From contig NZ_CP028426.1 of assembly GCF_003010915.2 (NCBI RefSeq), positions 186,001 to 250,000 of the forward strand: a DNA stretch of 64,000 nucleotides, written 5' to 3'. The position numbers and the translations under genes were made by a program. Each line of letters opens with the position of its first letter. Within the stretch, counting starts at the first letter, position 1. Positions 1-8,734 of the stretch are shown here, in pieces. This DNA comes from Gulosibacter molinativorax (GTDB taxonomy: Bacteria > Actinomycetota > Actinomycetes > Actinomycetales > Microbacteriaceae). The notes under the pieces were generated by a model that saw nothing but the letters and a program-made list of their open reading frames with translations, had not been told where the DNA came from and searched no databases.

Positions 1-357
1 CGTCACCCGGGTAACTTGCTGAAATGCCTTCGCCATCGGCGGGAAGGTGTCACTGCTGGCGTATGTCGTGCGCAACGCACCCATGGTGCCGCCAAATGGA
101 TTGACGGTCTTTTCGGTGATCGGAATGGTGCAACCTGTTTCCCTTGGGCGGGGAGCAACAGCCCCTAGCCGCGAAAGCCAAAGGCGGGCGCCGATCGCTC
201 CGGTCACAGTATCGGCCGAACCTGGGCGCCGTTCAGGCTCCGATGCGACACGACCCTTCACCGAGACTCGTGGGTCGACTAAAGTAGGGGACGCTCCCGC
301 TCGCACTCGGGCCCGAGCACGAGGGCACCGCGGGAATCGCCCGCGAATGGAGTACGA
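1..357. other. left-edge intergenic region
   Basis: No convincing gene is seen in this stretch. An open frame of about 110 codons runs through it from 47, but its product is arginine- and proline-rich, has no recognisable family and runs into the start of the next gene, so I treat it as a chance frame. The right part carries a plausible promoter (257-285) and a Shine-Dalgarno sequence GGAG at 349-352 for the gene that starts at 358. Confidence 0.5.
257..285 (+). promoter_or_regulatory. candidate sigma-A-type promoter of the 358-738 gene
   Basis: A -35-like TTCACC at 257-262 and a -10 TAAAGT at 280-285 are separated by 17 bp. The predicted transcript would begin near 292, leaving a leader of about 65 nt before the ATG at 358. 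The -10 fits the actinobacterial TANNNT pattern; the -35 is only partly matched. Confidence 0.4.
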
Positions 358-738
358 ATGCAGAAATCACTCGCGGAACTGAGAGAACTCGCGCAGATCG
401 AGCGTGACTCAATTATCGAAGGCCGCGTCCGCGGGGGAGAAGACCCCGCACAGGTTTTCGAGGAAATTCCCGACACCGACGAATACCTCGTGTTGCTGCT
501 GCGGGACGAAGAACTCGACCAACGCGGACTCACCGCCGAATATGCACTTGCACGACTCGCAGAGCAAACCCAGCAAGAGGGCGCAGCGGACCTGCGCCGA
601 ACCGCAAACGGGATCGACGCCAAGCTCTTCCGTGGCATTGCCCGCGAATACCCGCAACTTAGCCGCGCCGTGTGGCGGATGCTTGGCGACGTCGAAGAGG
701 TCGGCTCGCTCGTCGAGCCCGCAAAGTCTGCGGACTAA
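358..738 (+). CDS. conserved-looking hypothetical protein, 126 aa
   Basis: I do not recognise this protein. It is soluble, acidic and mostly helical by composition, with no signal peptide or membrane segment and no cysteine cluster. The ATG at 358 is preceded by GGAG five bases upstream and by a candidate promoter at 257-285, and codon use has the strong third-position GC of neighbouring real genes. It ends 30 bp before the convergent FUSC gene and stands alone, so context gives no functional hint. The N-terminal 50 residues are rich in alternating acidic and basic residues. A role in protein or nucleic-acid binding is possible but is not supported by any motif. Confidence 0.6.
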   Translation: MQKSLAELRELAQIERDSIIEGRVRGGEDPAQVFEEIPDTDEYLVLLLRDEELDQRGLTAEYALARLAEQTQQEGAADLRRTANGIDAKLFRGIAREYPQLSRAVWRMLGDVEEVGSLVEPAKSAD

Positions 739-769
739 ACCCGTAGCCTCGGTTCCGGGGGGTCGGCCC

Positions 770-1915
770 TCAGTCGTCGTCCTCGATCGCGCGCAGGTCG
801 ATCGACCGCGTTGGGTGTTCGCTGCGGAGCACCCACTTGCGCCACGCCCACGGCAGCAGCACGCAGATCACGCCAACCACCGAGCCAATGATGGTCTCGA
901 TCGCACGGTCTTTCAATAGCTGCCAGTTGTCGATGACCACGCCGCCAGCCGTCGTCGCAAGCACGGTCGACATCAGCGCAAGCGGGGTCGTGACAAGCTG
1001 CGCGAGCATGTATGAGCGGCCGACGAGCATCTCGGCGCCGAACTGCAGAACGGCGATGATCAGGATCATCTGCCAGGGCTCGAGCGGCACGAGGAGTAAG
1101 AGGGCGACGAGGGCGACGCCGAAGAAGGTGCCGATCGTGCGCTGGAGCCCCCTACTGATGCGGTAGCTCGTCGAGTGCCCCACGATCGGCACAACCGCCG
1201 CGACCATCGCCCAGTAGTTGTGCTCCATCCCGAGCACCGGACCGAGCGCGGTCGCGATCGAGCCCGCGGCACCGGCGGCGATAAAGTGCCAGGCCCCGTC
1301 CACCCAGAATTGGATGCGCTGCTCACGCTTGAAGATTTGGCGTTCGGGCCAGCGAAACGGCTTTCGGCGCCACGGGAAAAGTACTCGAGAGCTCATCCCC
1401 ACCAACAGTGCGAAAATGACGGTGCTGACGGTGACCACCATCGAGTCGAACAGCGGGGGCTGGGTGGGCACCGAGGCGACCGCGGCAAACGCGAAGATCT
1501 GGAACAGTGAACCGGCCGGACGAAGCTGCCAGTACCCCGCGAACACGGCGACTGTGCCGGCGACGATAGTCGTGGCTGCCACAAGCGCCCAAGGATTGTC
1601 CTGCTCCGAAACGCCATTTCGACCCGCGAGCGTCGCGAGGAAGAGAATCACGATCATGAGGAGCCCGACGCGCAGCTGCATTTGTAGCCGTTGGCCGTGC
1701 TCGAGGTTGCGCCCATACAGTGCGGTGAAGGCGGCAAAGGACGCGAAGATCGCGAGATCGATCCGGTCTAGGAGAAGGAGCGTCAGGAGCGGGACAAACA
1801 CCGTGATTCCACAGCGAATTGCGACTTCGTGATCGCGATTCCCGGGCCCGATGGTAAACAGGTGCGGGAATGGATTGATTTCAGAAAAGCTCTGGTTCGC
1901 TCGACCTGTGCTCAC
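770..1915 (-). CDS. FUSC family membrane protein (putative aromatic/weak-acid exporter)
   Basis: The 381-residue product has two clusters of hydrophobic helices (roughly residues 30-180 and 215-345) separated by a basic loop rich in Arg/Trp/Pro around residues 180-205, the arrangement typical of FUSC / aromatic acid exporter (AaeB/YccS-like) proteins. The second half resembles the FUSC_2 repeat, with the GLQRTIGTFFGV segment usual for that domain. Length is shorter than the ~700-aa AaeB forms but normal for actinobacterial single-unit members. The start is a GTG at 1915 preceded on the same strand by AAGGGAA. It is monocistronic, convergent with the 358-738 gene and divergent from the betaine operon. 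Substrate cannot be inferred. Confidence 0.75.
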   Translation of the reverse strand: MSTGRANQSFSEINPFPHLFTIGPGNRDHEVAIRCGITVFVPLLTLLLLDRIDLAIFASFAAFTALYGRNLEHGQRLQMQLRVGLLMIVILFLATLAGRNGVSEQDNPWALVAATTIVAGTVAVFAGYWQLRPAGSLFQIFAFAAVASVPTQPPLFDSMVVTVSTVIFALLVGMSSRVLFPWRRKPFRWPERQIFKREQRIQFWVDGAWHFIAAGAAGSIATALGPVLGMEHNYWAMVAAVVPIVGHSTSYRISRGLQRTIGTFFGVALVALLLLVPLEPWQMILIIAVLQFGAEMLVGRSYMLAQLVTTPLALMSTVLATTAGGVVIDNWQLLKDRAIETIIGSVVGVICVLLPWAWRKWVLRSEHPTRSIDLRAIEDDD

Positions 1916-2360
1916 TCGATTCCCTTCGCGTTCGATGTGTCAATAATGCGCCCCGATGCCATCGAGCGCGCGCCTAAATGAGGCAATTGACAATCCAAGG
2001 ATAACGATCGTGCAACGGTGGACGATAATCCGCGGTCTCGCCCAGCATCATGCCGATCCCCGTTGTCGAGGCTTGTCCAAATTGGGGCGCGCAGCGGCGG
2101 AAAACCGCCAATCTTGGCCGAAAATCATTGACCCGACCCGGTAGGGTGGGTTTCTGGCGCTTCCCTTGGCCCGATGATTTTGGGCCCACGGAATGCGCAG
2201 TAAGTACGCCAGCTTGAAAGTAGGTCGTGCGTGTGTGTTGCTGTTTAATTTGCCCCTTTGCGTAGCCAGACCGAGTGTTATCGCAATTTCACACGACCTC
2301 TCGGCTGGGAATATGTGACACCTCTACTCGAGCGTTTCGAGATATCGAAGGAGTCTTCTT
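1916..2360. other. divergent intergenic region between FUSC gene and betaine operon
   Basis: About 445 bp without a credible gene. It must hold the promoters of the two divergent units. A TTGACA hexamer is at 1987-1992 but without a well-placed -10 on the same strand. A long nested inverted repeat occupies 2116-2186. The Shine-Dalgarno sequence GAAGGAG at 2347-2353 serves the TTG start at 2361. Short open frames here have no family resemblance. Confidence 0.5.
2116..2186. repeat. nested inverted repeat upstream of betaine uptake operon
   Basis: Arms at 2116-2128 and 2174-2186 (GGCCGAAAATCAT against ATGATTTTGGGCC) pair with a single mismatch. Between them lies a second small hairpin, ACCCgACCC/GGGTgGGT at 2131-2151. 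There is no T-run on either side, so it is not an obvious intrinsic terminator. It could be an operator or a structured 5' leader of the osmoprotectant operon; this is inference only. Confidence 0.45.
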
Positions 2361-3638
2361 TTGACGACTACTGCAATTACGGTCGAGCACCTCTACAAGG
2401 TGTTCGGCAGAAATCCGCGCGAGGGCGTTCGACGCCTGAAGAATGGCGAAAGCCGCGCAGATCTCGCGCCTTCCGCCACCGCCGCGGTAATTGACGCCTC
2501 TTTCGAGGTGAAGACCGGCGAAATCTTCGTCGTTATGGGGCTCTCGGGATCGGGTAAATCGACACTCATTCGAATGCTGAATGGGTTGCTTGAGTCCACG
2601 GCGGGTTCTATTAAGGTGCAGGGCACCGAAATTATTGGCGCAACGCCCGTGACGATTCGTGAAGTGCGCCGAAATCACATGTCCATGGTGTTTCAGCACT
2701 TCGCGTTGCTGCCGCACCGCACCGTTCTTGAGAACGTCGCGTTTGGCCTCGAAATTCAAGGCGTCGACCGTGCCGACCGCGAGGCTCGAGCACGCGAGGT
2801 GCTCGAGACGGTGAGCCTCGACCAGTGGGCGGACCACTACCCGAACGAGCTGTCGGGCGGTATGCAGCAGCGCGTTGGTATTGCTCGCGCGCTGTGCGCC
2901 GAGACCGAGATCCTGCTCATGGACGAGGCGTTCAGCGCGCTCGACCCGCTCATCCGGCGTGAGATGCAGGAAGAACTCGTCGAGATGCAGCAGAAGTTTG
3001 GCAAGACCATCGTGTTCATCACGCACGACCTCAACGAGGCGATGTTCCTCGGCGACCGGATCGCCGTCATGCGTGACGGCGAGATCGTTCAGATCGGCAG
3101 CCCGGAAGAGATCCTGACAGAGCCCGCGAACGAGTACGTCGAGCAGTTCGTACAGGATGTCGACCGTTCCCGGGTGCTCACCGCTTCGGCCGTCATGCAA
3201 CCGGCGCGTGCGGTCTTGCCGGTGTCGGCGGGTATCGCCGGAGTCGAGAAGATGATGCGCGAACTGCAGATCAACGGGGTATTTCTCATCGAGCAGGGCA
3301 AACTCGTGGGCAGCGTCAACGAGGTGCAAATTGGTCGAGCCCGCCGGAGTGGCAAGCGCGACTTGAGCGCCATCATTGACCGCGACATCCTCACTGTCGA
3401 GCCGGACACCGTGCTCAGCGAGCTCTTCGAGCCGTCGGTCGATAACACCATGCCGCTGCCCGTCGTCAACGACGCGGGGCGCCTCCTCGGCGTCGTGCCG
3501 CGCGTCGCGCTGTTGAGTTCGATGACGACCACCACCGGCACAATCGACCTGCCCGCTGACGCGGGCGTCGCCGACCCCCAGGTGCCGCTCGAACTCACAA
3601 ATAATGAGCCTGTCGTCGAAGGGAGCGCTGCACAGTAA
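2361..3638 (+). CDS. proV: glycine betaine/proline ABC transporter, ATP-binding subunit with CBS pair
   Basis: The 425-residue protein is the ATPase of an OpuA/ProU-type osmoprotectant importer. Walker A GLSGSGKST lies near residue 60, the ABC signature LSGGMQQRVGIARAL near 165 and Walker B ILLMDEAFSALDP after it; an N-terminal extension with VYKVFGRNP-type opening is typical of ProV. A C-terminal tandem CBS region (about residues 275-400) is the part that senses ionic strength in OpuA. The start is TTG at 2361, chosen because GAAGGAG sits seven bases upstream and the translated N-terminus matches the family. Its stop overlaps the ATG of the permease gene by one base, indicating translational coupling in a three-gene operon. 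Confidence 0.92.
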   Translation: MTTTAITVEHLYKVFGRNPREGVRRLKNGESRADLAPSATAAVIDASFEVKTGEIFVVMGLSGSGKSTLIRMLNGLLESTAGSIKVQGTEIIGATPVTIREVRRNHMSMVFQHFALLPHRTVLENVAFGLEIQGVDRADREARAREVLETVSLDQWADHYPNELSGGMQQRVGIARALCAETEILLMDEAFSALDPLIRREMQEELVEMQQKFGKTIVFITHDLNEAMFLGDRIAVMRDGEIVQIGSPEEILTEPANEYVEQFVQDVDRSRVLTASAVMQPARAVLPVSAGIAGVEKMMRELQINGVFLIEQGKLVGSVNEVQIGRARRSGKRDLSAIIDRDILTVEPDTVLSELFEPSVDNTMPLPVVNDAGRLLGVVPRVALLSSMTTTTGTIDLPADAGVADPQVPLELTNNEPVVEGSAAQ

Positions 3639-4561
3639 TGCTTGACATCAACTTCTCAATCCCATTCGGCACTTGGGTCGAAACCGCGACGCGCTGGGTC
3701 GTCGACGTCTTCGGCGTCTTCTTCGACATCGTCGGCGCGATCCTCAAATTCCCGTACGACTTTTTCTACCTGATCCTCTCCTCGGTGCCGAACTGGGTCG
3801 TCATGCTCGTCATCGTCGCCCTCGCGCTGCTCGCGAAGGGGCGAAAGGGAATTGTGCTTGCGGTCGGCAGCCTCATCGGACTCCTGTTCATCGTTTCGGT
3901 GGGGCAGTGGGACAACGCGATGCGGACGCTTTCGCTCGTGCTCGTCGCGAGCATCCTCTCGCTCGTCATTGCCATCCCGACGGGAATCTGGGCTGCAAAG
4001 TCGGAGCGAGCATCACGCGTCATCCGACCCATCCTCGACTTCTTCCAGACGATGCCGGCGATGGTCTACCTGATCCCGGCGCTGCTGCTGTTCGGCGTTG
4101 GCGTCGTCCCGGGTATCTTCGCGACGGTCATCTTCTCGCTCCCGCCGGGAGTGCGAATGACGGAGTTGGGCATCCGCGGCGTGGATAAGGAAGTCGTCGA
4201 GGCAGGTCGCGCGTTTGGCGCGACGCCGGGCCGCATCCTGCGCCAGATCGAGTTGCCCCTCGCAATGCCGTCGATCATGGCCGGTGTGAACCAGGTCATC
4301 ATGTTGTCGCTGTCGATGGTCGTTATCGCCGGTATGGTCGGCGCGGCTGGCCTCGGCCAGCAGGTGACGCAGGCGCTGCAGAGCATCGACCTCTCGCTTG
4401 GCTTTGAGGCTGGACTCTCAGTTGTCGTCCTCGCGATGATCCTCGACCGACTCACCGGCGGCATCGGCTCGCGCAAGGTCCGCAAAGCCGCGAGCACGAA
4501 GGCGGCGAGCGACGAAGAAACCGACCAAGAGACCAAGTCGTTGCCCGCGGTAGCGAACTAG
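3638..4561 (+). CDS. proW: glycine betaine/proline ABC transporter, permease subunit
   Basis: A 307-residue integral membrane protein of the BPD_transp_1 (MetI-like) family. Hydrophobic segments at the N-terminus (about 25-85) precede the permease core; the EAA-loop region is visible as VEAGRAFGATPGRILRQIELP near residues 187-207, the contact site for the ATPase. The long aromatic N-terminal amphipathic section (FPYDFFYLI) is usual in OpuAB/ProW. The ATG overlaps the stop of the ATPase gene by one base. The C-terminus is a charged cytoplasmic tail rich in Lys, Asp and Glu. Confidence 0.92.
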   Translation: MLDINFSIPFGTWVETATRWVVDVFGVFFDIVGAILKFPYDFFYLILSSVPNWVVMLVIVALALLAKGRKGIVLAVGSLIGLLFIVSVGQWDNAMRTLSLVLVASILSLVIAIPTGIWAAKSERASRVIRPILDFFQTMPAMVYLIPALLLFGVGVVPGIFATVIFSLPPGVRMTELGIRGVDKEVVEAGRAFGATPGRILRQIELPLAMPSIMAGVNQVIMLSLSMVVIAGMVGAAGLGQQVTQALQSIDLSLGFEAGLSVVVLAMILDRLTGGIGSRKVRKAASTKAASDEETDQETKSLPAVAN

Positions 4562-4642
4562 CTCACAGGTTCGCCTTCCCGGTCACCGCAACACCAATCT
4601 CTCACTACAGAACCGACTGAATACAAAACGAAGAAGGAACGA

Positions 4643-5539
4643 ATGCGTAAAGGAATTCTTACGAAGGCAATCGCCTTGGCCGGAGTCGCCGGCCTGGCTC
4701 TGACTGGCTGCTCCGCATCCGGCGGCGGCTCGACGGTTGAAAACGGCGACGAGGCCGACGTTACGATCGCCGTATTCAACGGCTGGGACGAGGGCATCGC
4801 GGTGAGCGAGCTCTGGAAGCACGTCCTCGAGAACGAGGGCTACTCAGTCACCCTCGAGTACGCCGACCCCGCTCCGGTCTTTACCGGTGTTGCCGATGGC
4901 GACTATGACCTCACACTCGACACGTGGCTGCCACTCACGCACGCCTCGTATGTCGAGGAATACGGGGACAACATGGTTGACCTCGGTGCGTGGAACGATG
5001 AAGCCGCGCTCACCATCGCGGTGAATGAGGATGCGCCGATCACCTCGCTGGCGGAGCTCGCGGACAACGCGGACCAGTTCAACAACCAGATCATCGGTAT
5101 TGACCCGGGCGCTGGCCTGACGAAGACGACCCAGGAGCAGGTCATTCCGACCTACGGACTCGAAGATATGGAGTTCGTCATCTCCTCGACCCCGGGCATG
5201 CTCTCGGAGCTCGAGTCGGCGACCGCCGCTGGTGAAAACATCGTCGTGACACTGTGGCGTCCGCACTGGGCCTACGACGAGTACCCGATTCGAGACCTCG
5301 AGGACCCGGAGGGCGCGCTTGGCGGTGCAGAGGGAATGCACACCTACTCGAGCACTGACTTCGGCACGACGCACCCGACCGCGGCGCAGTGGCTGAGCAA
5401 CTTCAAGATGGACTCGGAGACGCTGTACTCGCTCGAGAACGCGATGTTCAACGAGAACGACACGACCGACTACGGTCCGATCGTGGAGCAGTGGGCATCG
5501 GAGAACCAGGAGTTCGTGGACGGCCTGACCACCGAGTAG
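4643..5539 (+). CDS. proX: glycine betaine-type substrate-binding lipoprotein
   Basis: The 298-residue product has a type II signal peptide with lipobox LALTGC (Cys about residue 23), so it is a membrane-anchored binding protein for the transporter encoded just upstream. The mature part belongs to the OpuAC family: NGWDEG and the DTWLP segment carry the tryptophans expected to form the aromatic cage for quaternary ammonium ligands, and LWRPHWAY contributes further aromatic residues. An AGAAGGAACG Shine-Dalgarno region precedes the ATG at 4643. An 81-bp gap from the permease gene suggests the same transcript. A strong hairpin at 5559-5613 closes the operon. The exact ligand range (betaine, proline betaine, carnitine) is not visible. 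Confidence 0.9.
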   Translation: MRKGILTKAIALAGVAGLALTGCSASGGGSTVENGDEADVTIAVFNGWDEGIAVSELWKHVLENEGYSVTLEYADPAPVFTGVADGDYDLTLDTWLPLTHASYVEEYGDNMVDLGAWNDEAALTIAVNEDAPITSLAELADNADQFNNQIIGIDPGAGLTKTTQEQVIPTYGLEDMEFVISSTPGMLSELESATAAGENIVVTLWRPHWAYDEYPIRDLEDPEGALGGAEGMHTYSSTDFGTTHPTAAQWLSNFKMDSETLYSLENAMFNENDTTDYGPIVEQWASENQEFVDGLTTE

Positions 5540-5558
5540 TCCCACCCACGCAATTTCA

Positions 5559-5613
5559 CGCCCCGGGGCCTGACAATTTCGCCGCGAATTGGCGACTGTC
5601 GGGCCCCGGGGCG
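5559..5613 (+). terminator. strong hairpin ending the betaine operon
   Basis: Arms 5559-5575 and 5597-5613 form a 17-bp stem with one G-T pair, and the loop itself contains a short CGCC/GGCG helix. The following sequence is T-rich (TATCGTTAAGGTTTGTTTG) but has no uninterrupted T-run. It is placed 20 bp after the stop of the binding-protein gene, so termination or mRNA 3'-end protection is likely. Confidence 0.7.
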
Positions 5614-5629
5614 TATCGTTAAGGTTTGT

Positions 5630-5657
5630 TTGTGTCTTGTCATGCCGTTTTTAGGCT
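5630..5657 (+). promoter_or_regulatory. candidate promoter of tig
   Basis: TTGTGT at 5630-5635 and TAGGCT at 5652-5657 with a 16-bp spacer lie between the operon terminator and the tig start. The -10 fits TANNNT; the -35 shares four of six bases with TTGACA. Predicted leader is about 65 nt. Confidence 0.3.
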
Positions 5658-5729
5658 GATAACCATCGCCACAACTGATCGTCCGGTCGCCAAGATGTGG
5701 CGCCACCCAACCCGCAGGAGTACCCGCAC

Positions 5730-7088
5730 GTGAAGACTTCGGTCGAAAAGATCAACCCGACCCACGCCAAGCTGACCATCAACGTGGCGCCGGAAGACCT
5801 CAAGCCCTACCTCGATGGCGCCTACCGCACCATCGCGAACCAGGTTCAGATTCCTGGCTTCCGCAAGGGTAAGGTGCCCAACCAGCTGATCGATCAGCGC
5901 GTTGGTCGCGAGGTTGTCCTCGACCAGGCCATCTCGGACGGTCTCGACACTTTCTACCAGCAGGCGCTGGCCGAGAATGAGCTGCAGCCGCTCAGCCGCC
6001 CCGAGGCAGACGTCACCGAGACCCCGGACGTCAAGGACTTCTCGGGCGACGTCGTTATCGTCATCGAGGTCGACATCCGCCCCGAGGTCGAGATCAAGGA
6101 CTGGAAGGGCCTCAAGATCGAGGTCGAGGCAGCAGAGGTTACCGACGAGGACCTCGAGGCCGAGCTGCAGTCGCTCCGTGAGCGCTTCGGCACCCTCACA
6201 ACCGTCGACCGCGCCATCCAGAACGGTGACTTCGCCACCATCGACCTTATTGCCAAGGTCAACGGCGAGACCGTCGACGAGGCAAACGGCATCTCGCACG
6301 AGGTTGGCTCGGGCGAGCTCCTCGAGGGCACCGACGAGGCGCTGCTCACGCTGACCGCCGGTGAAGAGACCACCTTCAACTCGACCCTCCTCGGTGGCGA
6401 CCACGCCGGCGAAGAGGCTGAGATTACCATCACCGTCCAGTCGGTTAAGGAGCGCGAACTTCCCGAGGTGGACGACGACTTCGCGCAGCTCGCGAGCGAG
6501 TTCGACACCGTCGACGAGCTTCGCGACGACCTGCGCGAGCAGGCCGCCAAGTCGAAGACCTTCGCGCAGGTCGACGAGGCCCGCCAGAAGGTCGTTGACC
6601 AGCTGATCGAGGCGAACGCGATCCCCGTCCCCGAGAACATGGTTGAGGATGAGGTCAAGCGCCACCTCGAGCAGGAGGGCAAGGAACTCGACGACCCGCA
6701 CGGTGATGAGGTGCGCGAAAGCGCGCAGCGTTCGTTCCAGCAGCAGGTCATCCTCGACGAGATCATCAAGGTCGAGGACGTCCAAGTTGAGCAGAACGAG
6801 TTCACCGAGTTCCTGTTCCAGCAGTCGCAGCAGTACGGCATCTCGCCGCAGCAGTTCGTCGAGGTCATGCAGCAGAACAACCAGATGCCGCAGATGATCG
6901 GCGAGGTTGCCCGCTCGAAGGCGATCCTCTACGTCCTGGAGGACGCCGAAGTCGTCGACACGAACGGCAACGCCGTTGACATCTCGGAGTTCACGGCCGT
7001 CGTGAAGCAGGCCCGCGAAAAGGCCACCGAGGAAGACAACGCCGAGGAAGCAACCGAAGCTAAGGAAAGCGTCGAAGACGCGAAGTAA
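5730..7088 (+). CDS. tig: trigger factor, ribosome-bound chaperone and PPIase
   Basis: Trigger factor docks at ribosomal protein L23 and shields nascent chains. The N-terminus ([19 protein letters not shown]) and the ribosome-binding loop [10 protein letters not shown] near residue 45 are diagnostic. The FKBP-like PPIase domain spans about residues 150-245 and the helical C-terminal arms follow; the final 30 residues are acidic. I place the start at GTG 5730 rather than an in-frame ATG at 5697 because AGGAG at 5716-5720 is correctly spaced and the translated start matches the family; the product is then 452 aa, a normal length. It is followed by a strong terminator and by clpP1-clpP2-clpX, the usual actinobacterial neighbourhood. 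Confidence 0.96.
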   Translation: MKTSVEKINPTHAKLTINVAPEDLKPYLDGAYRTIANQVQIPGFRKGKVPNQLIDQRVGREVVLDQAISDGLDTFYQQALAENELQPLSRPEADVTETPDVKDFSGDVVIVIEVDIRPEVEIKDWKGLKIEVEAAEVTDEDLEAELQSLRERFGTLTTVDRAIQNGDFATIDLIAKVNGETVDEANGISHEVGSGELLEGTDEALLTLTAGEETTFNSTLLGGDHAGEEAEITITVQSVKERELPEVDDDFAQLASEFDTVDELRDDLREQAAKSKTFAQVDEARQKVVDQLIEANAIPVPENMVEDEVKRHLEQEGKELDDPHGDEVRESAQRSFQQQVILDEIIKVEDVQVEQNEFTEFLFQQSQQYGISPQQFVEVMQQNNQMPQMIGEVARSKAILYVLEDAEVVDTNGNAVDISEFTAVVKQAREKATEEDNAEEATEAKESVEDAK

Positions 7089-7105
7089 CCAGCCTCGAAA
7101 CGGGC

Positions 7106-7142
7106 GGCCGGTTGGATGCGCGAAATGCGCATCCAACCGGCC
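7106..7142 (+). terminator. tig terminator hairpin
   Basis: A perfect 16-bp stem (7106-7121 with 7127-7142) with a five-base loop GAAAT follows the tig stop by 17 bp. The downstream TCTCTCATC is only moderately T-rich. Confidence 0.75.
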
Positions 7143-7233
7143 TCTCTCATCTCACGCCCAGGGCGAACAGTACCCGCAATCCAAGCTTCCCTCGGATAGA
7201 TTCATTGCGACACCTGACGAAGGAGAAGTACCC

Positions 7234-7875
7234 GTGGCTGAACAGCAAATGCCCAATAGTGTCTTCGACCGACTCCTCAAGGACCGAATCATTTGGCTCG
7301 GCGAGGAAGTTCGCGACAACAACTCCAACGAGATCTGCGCGAAGATGCTTCTGCTCTCGGCTGAAGACCCAGAGGCAGACATCTATCTCTACATCAACTC
7401 TCCGGGCGGTTCGGTGACGGCTGGTATGGCCATCTACGACACCATGCAGCTCGTGCCGAACGACATCGTAACGGTGGGCATCGGTATGGCCGCCTCGATG
7501 GGGCAGCTCCTGCTGACCTCGGGCGCACCGGGCAAGCGCTACATCACTCCAAACACGCGCGTGCTATTGCACCAGCCGCTCGGCGGCTTCGGCGGTACGC
7601 AGTCGGACATTCAGCGTCAGGCGCAGCTCATCCTCGACATGAAGCAGCGCCTCGCCGAGATCACCGCATCGCGTACCGGTAAGACCGTCGAGCAGGTCAA
7701 CGAAGACGGTGACCGTGACCGCTGGTTCAGCGCCGAGGAGGCGCTCGAATACGGCTTCGTCGATCACATCTCCGAGTCGGCAAGCACCGTCGTCGGTGGC
7801 GGTGGCACCGACCGTCGCATTTCGAATAGGCCGGATGAGGCAGCCGGCAACGGCTCAGAAAATTCGGACAACTAG
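7234..7875 (+). CDS. clpP1: ATP-dependent Clp protease proteolytic subunit 1
   Basis: A 213-residue serine peptidase of the S14 family. The nucleophile Ser is in [11 protein letters not shown] near residue 90 and the catalytic His in HQPLGGF near residue 114; the Asp region [15 protein letters not shown] follows. The GTG start at 7234 has GAAGGAG at 7219-7225 upstream. The last 25 residues are a Gly/Ser/Asn-rich tail. It is followed after 26 bp by a second clpP. In Actinobacteria both paralogues are needed because the active tetradecamer is a hetero-complex of one ClpP1 and one ClpP2 ring, which couples to ClpX or ClpC. Confidence 0.96.
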   Translation: MAEQQMPNSVFDRLLKDRIIWLGEEVRDNNSNEICAKMLLLSAEDPEADIYLYINSPGGSVTAGMAIYDTMQLVPNDIVTVGIGMAASMGQLLLTSGAPGKRYITPNTRVLLHQPLGGFGGTQSDIQRQAQLILDMKQRLAEITASRTGKTVEQVNEDGDRDRWFSAEEALEYGFVDHISESASTVVGGGGTDRRISNRPDEAAGNGSENSDN

Positions 7876-7901
7876 GCGTCGAGGAACGAAGGACAATCAC
7901 T

Positions 7902-8576
7902 ATGATGAATCTCCCCACTGGCATGCCCGCGGGCATCTCGCTCGACCCGGCCGCCGAATCGCGCTACATTCTTCCGTCGTTCGAAGAGCGCACGGCCTAC
8001 GGTTTCAAGCGCCAGGACCCGTACGCGAAGCTGTTCGAAGACCGCATCGTCTTCCTCGGCGTGCAGATTGACGACGCATCGGCGGACGACGTCATGGCCC
8101 AGCTGCTCGTGCTCGAGTCGCAGGACCCGGACCGCGACATCACGATGTACATCAACTCGCCCGGTGGCTCGTTCACCGCGATGACGGCGATCTACGACAC
8201 GATGCAGTACATCCGCCCCGAGGTGCAGACCGTGTGCCTCGGCCAGGCCGCGTCGGCAGCCGCCGTGCTCCTCGCCGCCGGTCAGCCAGGTAAGCGCCTT
8301 GCGCTGCCGAACGCTCGCGTGCTCATCCACCAGCCCGCCGCTGGCGGTCAGGGCCAGGGTCAGGCTTCGGACATCGAGATCCAAGCCCGTGAGATCCTGC
8401 GCATGCGTGAGTGGCTCGAAGAAGCACTCGCAACCCACTCGGGTAAGGACGCTGCGGAAATCTCGAAGGACATCGAGCGCGACAAGATCCTGTCGGCGCA
8501 CGAAGCCCTCGAGTACGGACTGATCGACCAGGTGCTCACGAGCCGCAAGGGCGCGACGCCCGTTATCGTCGACTAA
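7902..8576 (+). CDS. clpP2: ATP-dependent Clp protease proteolytic subunit 2
   Basis: The 224-residue partner of the upstream ClpP. Catalytic Ser lies in [11 protein letters not shown], catalytic His in IHQPAAGG, and the [18 protein letters not shown] block carries the Asp. An N-terminal extension of about 30 residues ahead of the [15 protein letters not shown] core is typical of ClpP2. Two ATGs are adjacent (7902 and 7905), both after GAAGGA; the first is used here. The gene is in the same operon as clpP1 and is closed by a hairpin at 8602-8641. Confidence 0.96.
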   Translation: MMNLPTGMPAGISLDPAAESRYILPSFEERTAYGFKRQDPYAKLFEDRIVFLGVQIDDASADDVMAQLLVLESQDPDRDITMYINSPGGSFTAMTAIYDTMQYIRPEVQTVCLGQAASAAAVLLAAGQPGKRLALPNARVLIHQPAAGGQGQGQASDIEIQAREILRMREWLEEALATHSGKDAAEISKDIERDKILSAHEALEYGLIDQVLTSRKGATPVIVD

Positions 8577-8601
8577 TCGGCCGCGATTCGCTGACGTAAT
8601 C

Positions 8602-8641
8602 AAAGCCGCTCGGATGCTGACCCCAGCAACCGGGCGGCTTT
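8602..8641 (+). terminator. clpP1-clpP2 terminator hairpin
   Basis: AAAGCCGCtCGG at 8602-8613 pairs with CCGGGCGGCTTT at 8630-8641 through a 12-bp stem containing one T-G pair, followed by TGCTTTG. It separates clpP2 from clpX, so clpX probably has its own promoter. Confidence 0.75.
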
Positions 8642-8734
8642 GCTTTGCAGGCGTAGGCGTCACAAAGCGTGCGTCACTGGGGCGTATGTCGGTGGGGGAC
8701 GTTAGGCTGTATCGAACTCGCTTAAGGAGGATCC

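Noticed and set aside
47..382. 111-codon frame at the left edge
   Set aside because: Basic, Pro/Arg-rich product without motifs, no Shine-Dalgarno, and it overlaps the promoter and start of the 358 gene.
1987..1992. TTGACA as promoter for the betaine operon
   Set aside because: No -10 hexamer stands at 16-18 bp; the sequence GATAAC is only eight bases away.
5640..7136. 498-codon frame on the minus strand opposite tig
   Set aside because: Antisense shadow of a strongly conserved gene; product is a low-complexity Leu/Asp/Val string.
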